Assembly (NCBI GenBank): GCA_028023455.1
Contig: JAQFVV010013305.1
Coordinates: 62,001-126,000 of the forward strand
Reading direction: 5' to 3'
Origin: Epiperipatus broadwayi
Lineage: Eukaryota; Onychophora; Udeonychophora; Euonychophora; Peripatidae
Length of the DNA: 64,000 nt
A program made the translations under genes and the position numbers. This document shows positions 46,701 through 56,340 of this stretch, piece by piece. Numbering within the stretch: position 1 is the first letter of the stretch; every line of letters starts with the position of its first letter. Below the pieces are notes generated by a model. The model did not search any database. It was not told where the DNA came from and saw nothing but the letters and a program-made list of their open reading frames with translations.

Positions 46701-47538
46701 ATAGGAGTTGAATGAATTGAAAGTTCTGAACTTGATAAATCAGCATTTTAATATGCATTGGAAATAGTATTTTCTGGTAGTTATTATTCAAAGTAAGGCT
46801 TTTAATATTTATTTAATAGTATCTGATACAAAGAAAAATATTTCTTTTAATATTGTTATATGAATTGATTTTTCAATTTTTTCCAGATTTGTTTTCATAA
46901 TTTGTTCAGTATTTTAAAAGGATTTTTTTTTTAAAATCTTGCAAGTAAAATCTATGCTGTAATTCAATCCCAGTTTTCTCTTTATGTCTAGCAGAAGAAC
47001 TAATCTAATCTCATCCTCAATTAATGAGGATTATTATCTATAAATGATGTTGTCGAACATTTATATTTGTTTTTTGCAATAAAGTTTTTCTTTGTATTTT
47101 TGTTTTTTTCATCCCTGATGTTTATTATGACAAGTTATAAATATTTGCAATTATTTAGAATAACTTGCTTCCAATTGATATATTCTTTTTTTAACTCTTC
47201 CTTGCAAATTTCAAAATCTTATCTGATGCCAATATAACATTACTTATTGTATTTCCTGGCAGAAAATTTATGATTAGTTTGCTTTAAAATAATTTTATTT
47301 TTCTTATCTTTGAGATTACTGCGATTCTTTATAACATGAGGTTTTAAACTCATTTTAAATCATTCATTTAAAATTTTTATTATTTTAATATAAACAAAAA
47401 AATTGATTTTTTACATTATGTTTATGAGTAATAAGATGTTTTTCACATTTTACCTAAGATGATGCTTTTTCTGATCTTTTATTCAAAACTCTCATATAAG
47501 TAACTATTAAATAACTAAATGTATAGTTTATATATGTA
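46701..47538. other. AT-rich stretch, possibly the rest of a dead LINE
   Basis: No frame supports a protein. Some of it may be the upstream RT of the relic at 46500-46700, too decayed to show. Confidence 0.35.
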
Positions 47539-47756
47539 ATAAGATCAGATATTTTACGGTAATATCTCCACACTAAAACTCAATATATTTATATTATTCT
47601 ATTTATTCCTATACTTAGCGCTTTCGAAGGAACTATCTATAGCTTTGAAAATGAAGGCATCGTTCCTTCGAAAGCGCTAAGTATAGAAATAAATAGAATA
47701 ATATAAATATATTGAGTTTTAGTGTGGAGATATTACCATAAAATATCTGATCTTAT
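47539..47756. repeat. Near-perfect 95 bp inverted repeat, PLE-tail-like
   Basis: Arms 47539-47633 and 47662-47756 are almost perfectly complementary around a 28 bp spacer. The tip includes 'ttagcgctttcgaaggaac' and its partner. The plus strand 'gaaggcatcgttccttcgaa' followed by 'agcgctaag' resembles the tail of the PLE at 52864-52905 ('gaggcatgaatcctcaaa' then 'aacgtttagct'). I infer a PLE 3' end duplicated in inverted form. It would form a strong RNA hairpin if transcribed. Confidence 0.8.
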
Positions 47757-48530
47757 TATCATATAAGTAATTTAAGGGTTGTTTCACAATCTGCTCCCAA
47801 ACATGTTTGTTATTGAGATTTTTCTGCTGACACTTAAGATATACCCTGTTTGAGTTTTTTCAGAATTTTTTTTAAATGAAACAAATTTTTTTGACTATAA
47901 AATGAATTCACAATAATTTGATTGCCATTCTGATGTTTTATTTCTGTTTCCAAGTTCTATTTACTGCAAGTTTGAGTGCACTACTTCCAACTTTAAATCC
48001 CAAAGCTGGTAAAGGCAAAAGCTAGAAACCAGCTTAGAGATTTAAATGCAAGTAAAGTTTTGGTAATAATTAATTACTCAAGCACACAGTAGATAGCACT
48101 AGTGAAGGGAGTTGTTGTTTTTTTTATCATATATTATGTGAGTTGGGAATTGAGCGGTTTGTTATTATTGTTTCTAGTACATCCTCCCTCCCCACCCCTC
48201 TTAATTTTCATCTTTGCTATTTCAGTCTACAATTGTTAAAAATATATTTTTGAGCATAAAAATGTTAATTAAAATGTATTTATGGAAAATGACTGAATTC
48301 AAAATAAGATCTCAAGATTTGAAAACTCTTAAGAAAATGAATAGAAGCTATCAGTATAGAACTTATATATTAGTGAGATTGTGAAAATACATAAATAAAT
48401 ATAAGCCAATAGATGACAATAGACTGTTAGCACCCCTTCTCTATAGAGTCTTCTGTTAATTTAATGATAAAGTATAATAAACTAGATGTTTATTCTATGA
48501 TAATTCACCATAGTAGCATATTTTTTTATC
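47757..48530. other. AT-rich stretch, nothing identified
   Basis: No feature recognised. Confidence 0.5.
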
Positions 48531-48621
48531 TTTTGCCACCTACTTAAGCTTTAGAAAGCAGTGATAGTTGACAGATGGTATTGTTTAATAAATTTCTTTC
48601 ATGTACTTTCTTATCCAAAAT

Positions 48622-48663
48622 CCCCAGACTAGTTTTAATTTTATAGTTTTCATCAGTGAGAAA
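48622..48663 (-). ncRNA. Degenerate hammerhead, family 4, G12A
   Basis: Minus strand: stem I CTCA/TGGG, CTGATGA (48650-48656), a poorly paired stem II, AAAA in place of GAAA (G12 to A), stem III AC/GT with loop TA, and C17 at 48627. Stem II no longer pairs well. Likely inactive. Confidence 0.5.
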
Positions 48664-49089
48664 CTTTGGATCTTGAAACAGTACAACCAGACCTTAAGAT
48701 CTACTGCACCTTCTTTTTAGCTCTTATCATTTATATCTATGTTATACTATCAAACTAACAGCTCAAACTGAAAACATGTAAATGGCTTCAATCCAAGCCA
48801 ACTTGCTTGTATGGTTATATAGATCTGAATTCAGTCCAGTTTCTATGTTATGATGTCCTTAGTTTTTAATAACTAAAGTTCCTCCATCCCATGGCCAGGA
48901 TTTGATACGAATCAATAAAACATTACATGACCTATCATATGTCTTAAGCTTACATATTGCTGTTTTATTAGCATACTTTTCCGCCTTTTTTTTTTTTTTG
49001 CCATTTACTGTAAGCTTTATAGAGCAACAATAAGTTGCCCAATGACAATGCTTAATAAATTCCTATCCTGTGATTTTCTATCCAAAAAC

Positions 49090-49127
49090 TTCAGACCAGT
49101 TCAAACTTATGGCTTTCATCAGTGAGG
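49090..49127 (-). ncRNA. Degenerate hammerhead, family 4
   Basis: Minus strand: CTGATGA (49116-49122), stem II AAGC/GTTT with loop CATAA, then GAAC where GAAA is expected (A15.1 changed), followed by TGGTC and TGAAG. Stem I pairs only partly. Likely inactive, but the order of parts is retained. Confidence 0.55.
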
Positions 49128-49185
49128 AATTTTAGATCTTGGATTAGTGCAATTGGACCTTAGTATTTAATACAGTTTCCTTCCA

Positions 49186-49496
49186 ACTACCAAATAAATA
49201 ATATCAATTTTATTTCTAACAGTTTCACAATTATACACTCGGAAAAATAAGTTTATGAATGATTCTAAAATCTCTTTTCTTTTTAATAAATGCTTATAAA
49301 CATCAAGTTTTATGTTTTGTTTTTTAAAACATAAATTGTATATTTATAAAACAAAACAATTATATCAAAAATTTTGTTTTAAAATATTGAATCATAATTA
49401 TGTGATTAAAAAATCAAATCCTGCATAGCAGATTCATAATAAAATGCAAATACAGTTTGTGGAGGGAGAAAAAATAACAGTATAGAACTGTTTATT
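49186..49496. other. AT-rich stretch, nothing identified
   Basis: No feature recognised apart from the (ATT)n run at its end, which serves as the insertion target of the next element. Confidence 0.5.
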
Positions 49497-49602
49497 ATTA
49501 TTATTAAGGGTACATGAGCACAGACTTTCACACGACCCACTACTCTCCACTCTATCTCATACCACTGATACACCTGAACACATATATGTTGAAAAGATAA
49601 AT

Positions 49603-49656
49603 AATCACCAATATCGTATTTCATGCTAAACCAGCAATCATCAGTTGGTCCAGATT
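49603..49656 (-). ncRNA. Type I hammerhead ribozyme, family 2, U-U at 10.1-11.1
   Basis: Minus strand: stem I AATC/GATT plus CCAA/TTGG with internal loop TGGA/T, CTGATGA (49638-49644), stem II TGCT/AGCA with loop GGTTT, GAAA (49619-49622), stem III AT/AT around ACG, H17 = A at 49612. The layout copies family 1, with a different but still paired outer stem I. The 10.1-11.1 pair, usually G-C, is U-U. Other core bases are canonical. Confidence 0.8.
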
Positions 49657-49975
49657 ACCATCTCCACGCATATATGCTCTAAGAGCTCAGATATATATTA
49701 AGATAGCCAATCTTCATACTTTAATGGACAGGCTTCAATCTACTCCATACTCCAACTCTTCAACCATCCATTCAATTGAAAATCTGATGATGGAATGCTC
49801 AAAGGCCATCCTGAGGCCGAGATTCTTGTCACACCCATGTTGACCTAAAGTCAATATGACCCCTTATGTACAGGACGTAATCCATTTTAATACATATACA
49901 AGGGATGGGCAGACATCTCTACTATGTAATAACTGAAACACAGGCTTATTATATACCTATGTCTATATATATATA

Positions 49976-51262
49976 GATGATTGGAAGAATGCAGTATTAA
50001 TATTAATATTTAAATGATAAAGAATATATTAGAAATTACAGACCTATCAGTCTTTTATCAGTTTTATACAAAATTTTTACTAAGATAATTATAACTCATC
50101 TACAGAAAACACTGGATTTCCACCAACCAAGATAACAAGCTGGATTTAAAAATGGTTTTAGTACAGTAGATCATATCCAGGTATTGAGAGAAGTTATAGA
50201 AAGGGCAATTGAATATGAGTTGCCATTATGCTTAGGATTTGTAGATTATGAAAAGGCATTTGATTCTATAAACATTTCTTCGCCAGTGATTAAAGCATTG
50301 GATCATCAAGGTAATGAATATTTATAAAAATGCAACAGCAACAATTAGATTACATAATGATAGTAGGAAAATCAACATTGAAAAGGGTGTAAGACATGGT
50401 GACTCCATATCTCCAAAACTTTTTACAGCAGTGCTGCAAGAAGTATTTTGTGGATTAAAATGGGAAGCTAAAGGAGTGAAAGTAAATGGAGATTATTTAA
50501 GTCATTTAGATTTTGCAGACGATGTAGTTGTTTATGCAAATAATGCTTTAGAGCTACAGAAAATGTTGCAGGAGTTATCAGAGGAAAGTAGGATTAAAGA
50601 TAAATGTTAAAAAGACTAAAGTAATGTTTAATAGATTTCTCAAAATATGAAAATAAAGATTGATTATGATGAGTTAGAAGAAGTTAACAGTTACAAATAC
50701 CTTGGTCAGATTATTAATACAGATGGAAATATAATGGATGAAATTAATCATAGAATTAAACTTGTTTGGAGTGCTTTTGGTAGAAATAACTTGATACTAA
50801 AAGGAAATATGCCTATGTGTTTGAAAAGGAAGGTTTTTAATAAATGTGTTTTACCAGTTCTTACTTATGGATCTGAGACTTGGACACTTAATAGAAGAGT
50901 AATACAGAGACTTCAGACACTCAAAGAAGTATGGAGAGATGCATGTTGGGAATAACAAGAAGGGATCGAAAATGCAATGTATGGGTAAGAGAACAAACAG
51001 GTGTTACTGACCTCATTGAAAAAATTAAAAGACTGGAGTTGGGCTGGACATATTGTTAGAAGAGATGATAATAGATGGACAATTGAAATTTTAAACTGGA
51101 TTCCAAAAGATTGTAAAAGACCCAGAAAGAGACCACGTGAGATGGATGGATGAAATAAGAAAGTGTGCAGGTATGATGTGGAGAAGAGAAGCTAAAGGGA
51201 GGAAAAGATGGATTGAATTTGGAGAGACCTTCATCCTGCAGTGGATTGATAATGTTTGATGA
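49976..51262 (+). pseudogene. RTE-type LINE, 5'-truncated reverse transcriptase with GAT tail
   Basis: This is the best preserved LINE protein in the window, from motif 1 to the C-terminus in a few frames. Near 50235 'GFVDYEKAFDSI' (catalytic Asp of motif A); 50380 'KGVRHGDSISPKLFTAVLQ' (usual GVRQGD, here Gln to His); 50490-50560 'SHLDFADDVVVYANNA' (FADD catalytic motif); 50693 'YKYLGQIINTDGNIMDEI'; 50850 'VLPVLTYGSETWTLNRR'; then after shifts 'VWVREQTGV', 'WAGHIVRRDD' and 'RPRKRPR' near 51110. It ends in (GAT)n at 51257-51274. The endonuclease is missing because of 5' truncation. Reverse transcription of its own RNA is the family role; frameshifts near 50611 and 50955 make this copy inactive. 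Confidence 0.9.
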
Positions 51263-51281
51263 TGATGATGATGATATATGT

Positions 51282-51336
51282 AATCTGGACCAACTGTTGA
51301 TTGCTGTTTTAGCATGAAATATGTATATTGGTGATT
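51282..51336 (+). ncRNA. Hammerhead ribozyme, family 2, A6U mutant
   Basis: Same fold as 49603-49656 (AATC/GATT, CCAA/TTGG, loop GTTTT in stem II, GAAA, U-U at 10.1-11.1). The core reads CTGTTGA (51294-51300), so A6 is U. A6 is conserved in hammerheads, and activity should be lost or low. Confidence 0.75.
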
Positions 51337-51718
51337 ATTTATCTTTTTGACATATATGTATTCAGGTGCATCAGTGTTATGAGATAGAGTGGAGAGTGGT
51401 GGATTGTGTGAAAGTCTGTGCTCATATACCCTATATATTACATATATAGACATAGGTATATAATAAGCCATCCCTTGTATATGTATTAAATGGATTATGT
51501 CCTGTACATGAGGGGTCAGATTGACCTTAGGTCAACATGGGTGTGACAAGAATCTTGGCCTCATGGTGGTCTTTGAGCATTCCATCATCAGATTTTCAAT
51601 TGAATGTATAGTTGAAGAGTTGGAATGTGGAGTAGATTGAAGCCTGTCAGGTAAAGTATGAAGATTGGCTATCTTAATATATATCTGAGCTCTTATAGCA
51701 TATATGCATGGAGATGGT

Positions 51719-51754
51719 AATCTGGTTTAGCATGAAATATGTATATTGGTGATT
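51719..51754 (+). ncRNA. Dead hammerhead relic with precise core deletion, family 2
   Basis: Outer stem I AATC/GATT and the 3' half remain, but the sequence jumps from 'taatctgg' to 'tttagcatgaaa'. Compared with the intact copy, 19 bases holding CCAA, CTGATGA and half of stem II are missing. The gap is bounded by 'ctgg' words on both sides, as expected for a microhomology deletion. Confidence 0.75.
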
Positions 51755-52079
51755 ATTTATCTTTTCAACATATATGTGTTCAGGTGTATCAGTGTTATGA
51801 GATAGAATGGAGAGTGGTGGGTTGAGTAAAAGTCTGTGCTCATATACCCTATATATTACATATATAGACATGGGTATATAATAAGCCTGTGTATCAGTTA
51901 TATTATTATTAAGCAAAACAATATTTGTGAAAATTTGCAAGTACAGCATATTATTGTTTTTCTGAAGTTTTGTGATGATGGGGTTCTAGCTGTATTTTTA
52001 TATTGGACTATTTGCATCATCTAATATGTGTGTTGAATGTCTTTAGAAAAGTTTAATTTTAGATAAATATTCCAAATGC

Positions 52080-52235
52080 ATTCAACTGTTAGAGCATTAC
52101 CTTAAAATTCAAGAATCTAAGGACCCAGGTTCGAATCCCATGCTAGTACTGTCACTGGTCTGGCCAGCAACACCTGAAGAAGAGGGGAGAAAAATACCTC
52201 TCGAAACGTTGTGCATATACCAATGTTTGCTGTGA
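52080..52235 (+). other. tRNA-like plus CTGAAGA...CGAAACGTT motif in PLE leader
   Basis: 'tgttagagcattaccttaaa' (A-box-like) and 'ccaggttcgaatcccatgc' (perfect B-box core GGTTCGAATCC) suggest an internal pol III promoter. Downstream, CTGAAGA (52180-52186), stem AGAGG/CCTCT, and CGAAACGTTG (52202-52211) have the order of hammerhead parts. However, an extra C precedes GAAA and stem I is weak (CAC/GTG), so I call it HHR-like only. A decayed copy is at 33661-33780. Confidence 0.55.
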
Positions 52236-52379
52236 TATTACTAACAGTTGAATGCATTTGGAATATTTAACTAAAATTAAATTTTTCTAAAGACATTCAA
52301 CACGCATATTAGATGATAAAATAAATTACTTCCCGTAAAATATAAATTAAAAAAAAAAAAATCTAACAAATTAACTAAA

Positions 52380-52803
52380 GCATTATTCAATAAGTTTAAA
52401 ATAGGATTTAGAACTCCTCCTAATTCTAATAGATTGATCAACAACTTAAAAGATCATATTGATTGTTCATTCACCCCACATGTAGTTTATTCCATTTTCA
52501 TGTCCTCAAGAAAAATGTCTTGCTGTATATTATGGTGAAACTAAAGCTACTGTTAATACTAGGCTTGCTCAACACATGTACACTTACAAGAGAGCTCAGA
52601 AGAACAACAATATATCTTCTGTATTTTTGGAGCATTCCATGAAATCTGGACACAATTTTATTCCTTCCAATCCTGTAATTTTATGCACTGAATCAAATGA
52701 TCATAAGAGGAAAATAAAAGAAGCATTCTATATTAATGGAAATATTAATGCTATAAATAGAAAAGACACTTGCTTTGATATATCGAAGAAATGGTCCATG
52801 TAA
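52380..52803 (+). pseudogene. PLE C-terminus with GIY-YIG endonuclease domain
   Basis: First frame: 'KALFNKFKIGFRTPPNSNR' and 'LINNLKDHIDCSFTPHVV', ending 'YSIF' (the GIY half). A one-base shift near 52498 leads to 'CPQEKCLAVYYGETKATV' (YYG half with paired Cys), 'NTRLAQHMYTYKRAQKNN' (Arg and His of the nuclease), 'VFLEHSMKSGHNF', 'EAFYINGNINAINRKDTC' and 'FDISKKWSM' before TAA at 52801-52803. PLEs use this nuclease for target nicking. The reverse transcriptase is absent and the frame is shifted, so it is dead; otherwise well preserved. Confidence 0.86.
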
Positions 52804-52997
52804 CACGTGCTAATTTTATATATCTTTGTATATATTTTATTATGTATTTTTAAGAAAGCTATGATTATGAGGCATGAATCCTCAAAAACGTTTAGCTTAT
52901 TTTTATTATATTTATTTATAACTCCTCTTTTTTAACTTCACTTTTAAGTTAATATTTTTTTTATATTAGATGATGGAAATAGTCCAATATAAAAATA

Positions 52998-55257
52998 TAT
53001 ACAGTATATTATATATATTATTTTGAGACTTGTTGAGTTTTCATACTTTTGATAAAGGTTGACATATAATCTGATTTTTAAAAATGGAATAAAACTTTCT
53101 GCCATTAGAATGATTGCTTGTCCCACTGCTAAATAGCATTATATCTAGCTGCTTTACATATATTTTTATATCAGTTTATAAAATCCTCATTAATATTATG
53201 ATCGTTTATTTTTGATATTTGAATTGTTTTGTGAGTAAAAATGTTCTATAGTTATTAAGACACTTATAAAGTTCATATAATACAATTATAATTATTTTTC
53301 ATAAGATTGAATGTGAAATACTATTATTATTTAATAGCTTAGTATATGTATGTAATACAAGTGATATATCCACTCATTCAAGTGGTTTTATCTCAGAAAA
53401 ATGAAAGTGTTGGTTTCTAGTAACATTTGAATGCATATTTTGTCCATAGAAGTGCCCTGCTGTAAAATGAGAAATTTAAATAATTGAAAACCTTCCAGAA
53501 AATTGTGAATATATGCGTTTGCAAAAGCCAATGAAATTGATGCAATACTTCTTTAATTATAATATATATAATATAAAAGTATTGTTATTATAATCTTCAT
53601 TCTCTATGCATTGTTTTATTGGCATGCATATTTTGGCTCTAGAAGCACCAATATAATTTTTATTTGAGTTTCAAATGAGCTGTATTTATTTATTCACAAA
53701 AATAGCGAGATGAAAATAAAAAGTAAATTTCAAATTACCTCTAGAATGAATAATAAAAGTCAATAAAGTTCAAGAATAATGAGAGGGATTTGGTTATTCA
53801 CATAAAAAATTAGGAATTTTCTTTTTTAAAATTCACATTTTTCACTGTGCTGTATAAGTCATATTTTTTCTTCAATATAAAATAAAATGAAAATAAATAA
53901 GTAATTTAAATTATCTTTTTTTTTTTTGTTTTGTTTTGTTTTTTTAGAAGAAAAAAAATATGATTCACGCAAAACATTTTTCTTCCATTTTACTTAGTAC
54001 AGCATTATATTTTGAATCTAGAAATCCTCTCCCCACTTGTAAAGCAAGAAAGTTAAATATCTGAAAACCTTCCTCAAAAATCAAAATTTGTCTATTGGTT
54101 TCTTATTTTTTTTGTTTTATTTTATATAATTCACGTGTAATACATTATATATGTGTAGATCAGTTTTAAATGTGATTTTGATCAAATATTTATTTCAGTA
54201 TGTATTGAATTAATGAGTAATGTAAAATGGATAAATGTGATTACTAAGTTAAATATTTTTTATGTATACAGTATATAATTTCAGTTTATATCAGTTTGTA
54301 ATATATTAAAAAAAAAATTTAAAAAATTGGAAATTGATGTAAAATTTATTTTGTGCACTTAAAATTCTTTCAATTTTTTATTAAGGATTATTAGCAATTT
54401 ATTTATATACATTTCAAATACTTTATTATGTTTATAGTATCATAATCCTTTTTTTTTTATGTAAAGGTGATTAATATTAATTGCTATATATACGATATAT
54501 ATTGAAATGTAGTATAAAATAACATGTGCAATATAGTGAATAACTTTTTGAAACTAATGATGATCAATGAGCACAGTTATTGAAGTTATAAAATAATGAT
54601 ATGGTTCAATGTCATCCTGATTTTGACTATAATCTTTTAATTTACCAAATCATATATAAAGATTACTCGGTTGTCCTTAGTTCACGAATAGTGAGAGCTT
54701 GATGAAATAAAGTTTTTCATTAAAATCTGAATTCTGTGAGTGAATCGTTACAACTTCAATGATTAATTATTGAGTTCTCTCTCCAAGGGTGTCATCTCTA
54801 AATCAGTGCATCGGTTACATACTGATGATTTAATTTATTCATCACAAAAATTTTAAGGCACTAGTGAGTCTGGTTCATGAATTACATGTAATGTGATTTC
54901 ATTTTGTAACTTCTTAAATCATCTTTAATACTCTTATTGATATCACAAAATCTTGAAAACTACTTGAAAGTATTCTTGTCATTCATAGTTCACTGCTACA
55001 TACTATTTGAATTATTTCAAATATTTCAATAGGAGTTTCTCCCAGTTTTAACAAAATTTAATGATAGCCCTTTTCCCATCATGTGTAAGGTATGATATAC
55101 TAATGCCATAAATTTTTTGTAATAAAATATATTACTATGTAATTCTTGCATTAATCATAAATGCTTTTTCAGAAAACTTGGAGAGAGAACTAGTCACCTT
55201 TTCCCTCGAATATTATATATATATATATTAAAGAGATACAGTTGCAAATACTAGCTG
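52998..55257. other. AT-rich stretch, nothing identified
   Basis: Runs of A and T, no recognised gene or element. Confidence 0.5.
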
Positions 55258-55396
55258 AAATACAAATCACCTATAATGTTAAACACATTTCAGCAGTACT
55301 TCCTATGAGAAACAAAAATGCTGTAAATTAAATTTTGTGTTTGTTTCTCATAAGTATTGCTGGAATGTTTTAATATGATAGGTGGTTTGTGTATTT
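55258..55396. repeat. Inverted repeat, about 62 bp arms
   Basis: 'aaatacaaatcacctataat' at 55258 pairs with the segment ending 'ggtggtttgtgtattt' at 55396, and 'gcagtacttcctatgagaaac' pairs with 'gtttctcataagtattgc'. The spacer is short. It directly precedes the palindromic array and could be part of it or a separate foldback element. Confidence 0.75.
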
Positions 55397-55495
55397 ATAT
55401 ATATGTCAACAGATGGCGTTCTACCAAAAACACCATCAAGCGTATGTTTACATAAACGTCAGAGCATGCATTCACTATCTCTAACTTTAATTCTA

Positions 55496-55539
55496 CTTTC
55501 AGATCATGATTTCAAGCTATTTGCTATCATCAGTGAAAG
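55496..55539 (-). ncRNA. Type I hammerhead ribozyme, family 3, U-U at 10.1-11.1
   Basis: Minus strand: stem I CTTTCA/TGAAAG (six perfect pairs, 55534-55539 with 55496-55501), core CTGATGA (complement of 55527-55533), stem II AGC/GCT with loop AAATA preceded by a U-U at 10.1-11.1, GAAA, stem III ATC/GAT with loop AT, and C17 at 55502. Core bases are canonical. The short stem II and U-U closing pair make activity uncertain. Confidence 0.8.
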
Positions 55540-55887
55540 ACAGGAATTTTAGAAACTAGATCTAAACACAAACTCTGAGCGTTTATGAAACAGTTTCTAT
55601 TCAGCTTGCAAGCGTGAATCTTTTAGACACGTAATGTCTTCAAACTCAGCATAGCTAGCCAGATAGCTACATGGGTCTGATCTCAGTTCAGCATCACTAC
55701 ATAGTAGAAGCCTCTGCAATATATATCATTGCTAGAAAGACCTCAAAGGTACATTTATGAAAAACAAGTTAAAAACTTACTAATGCTGGTATTTATGTCA
55801 ACAGATGTCGTTCTATCAAAAACACCGTCAAACGTATGTTTACATAAACGTCAGAGCATGCATCCACTATCTCTAACTTTAATTCCA

Positions 55888-55931
55888 CTTTCAGATCATG
55901 ATTTCAAGCTATTTGCTATTATCAGTGAAAG
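55888..55931 (-). ncRNA. Hammerhead ribozyme, family 3, G8A mutant
   Basis: Identical parts to the copy 392 bp upstream, but the core reads CTGATAA: plus position 55920 is T where the sister copy has C, giving G8 to A. G8 supplies the general acid, so cleavage should be abolished or very slow. Confidence 0.8.
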
Positions 55932-56296
55932 ACAGGAATTTTAGAAACTAGATCTAAACACAAACTCTGAGCGTTTATGAAACAGTTTCTATTCAGCTTG
56001 ACAGTGTTTTTGGTAAAACGCCATCTGTTGACATAAATACAAGCGTTAGCAAGTTTTTAACTTGTTTTTGTTTTTCATAAATGTACCTTTGAGGTCTTTC
56101 TAGCAATGATATATATTGCAGAGGCTTCTACTATGTGGTGATGCTGAACTGAGGATCAGACCCATGTAGCTATCTGGCTTGCTATGCTGAGTTTGAAGAC
56201 ATTACGTGTCTAAAAGATTCACGCTTGCAAGCTGAATAGAAACTCTTTCATAAACGCTCAGAGTTTGTGTTTAGATCTAGTTTCTAAAATTCCTGT

Positions 56297-56340
56297 CTTT
56301 CACTGATGATAGCAAATAGCTTGAAATCATGATCTGAAAG
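56297..56340 (+). ncRNA. Type I hammerhead ribozyme, family 3, inverted arm
   Basis: Plus strand: CTTTCA (56297-56302) pairs with TGAAAG (56335-56340). CTGATGA is at 56303-56309, stem II AGC/GCT with loop AAATA, GAAA at 56323-56326, stem III ATC/GAT with loop AT, C17 at 56334. It is identical in design to the copy at 55496, with U-U at 10.1-11.1. Confidence 0.82.

Larger units (their letters stand above)
48531..49185 (-). repeat. Diverged hammerhead-repeat dimer, family 4
   Basis: Two segments, 48531-48725 and 48997-49185, align by eye (shared 'aagcttta', 'aataaatt', 'tttcatcagtgag', 'ttagatcttg' blocks) with a period of 466 bp. Each contains CTGATGA on the minus strand followed by a degraded hammerhead. 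This looks like an old head-to-tail retrozyme dimer. The stem II loop CATAA in the second unit matches the ribozyme at 9866-9909, so I group them. Confidence 0.6.
49509..51901. mobile_element. Hammerhead-repeat family 2 composite with an RTE LINE between inverted arms
   Basis: The left arm (49509 to about 49975) is a family 2 unit on the minus strand. The right arm (about 51270-51901) holds nearly two units on the plus strand with a period of 418 bp ('agtctgtgctcatatac' at 51413 and 51831). An RTE fragment lies between them. The whole is flanked by 'attattattaag' (49497-49508 and 51902-51913), a likely 12 bp duplication, although the simple-sequence target makes this less certain than at 4981. 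The target resembles the one at 4968 ('attattaag'). Confidence 0.75.
51993..52997 (+). mobile_element. Penelope-like element with tRNA-like leader and inverted ends
   Basis: A 1005 bp unit has inverted termini: 'tatttttatattggactatt' at 51993 and its near-complement ending at 52997 (about 35 bp). The leader (52020-52319) is itself an inverted repeat: about 72 bp arms 52020-52093 and 52243-52319 enclose a tRNA-like and HHR-like segment. The C-terminal GIY-YIG coding part follows, then a 3' untranslated region with a hairpin near 52864-52905. This combination of a leader with self-complementary arms and a GIY-YIG end fits a truncated PLE carrying its pseudo-LTR. Confidence 0.75.
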
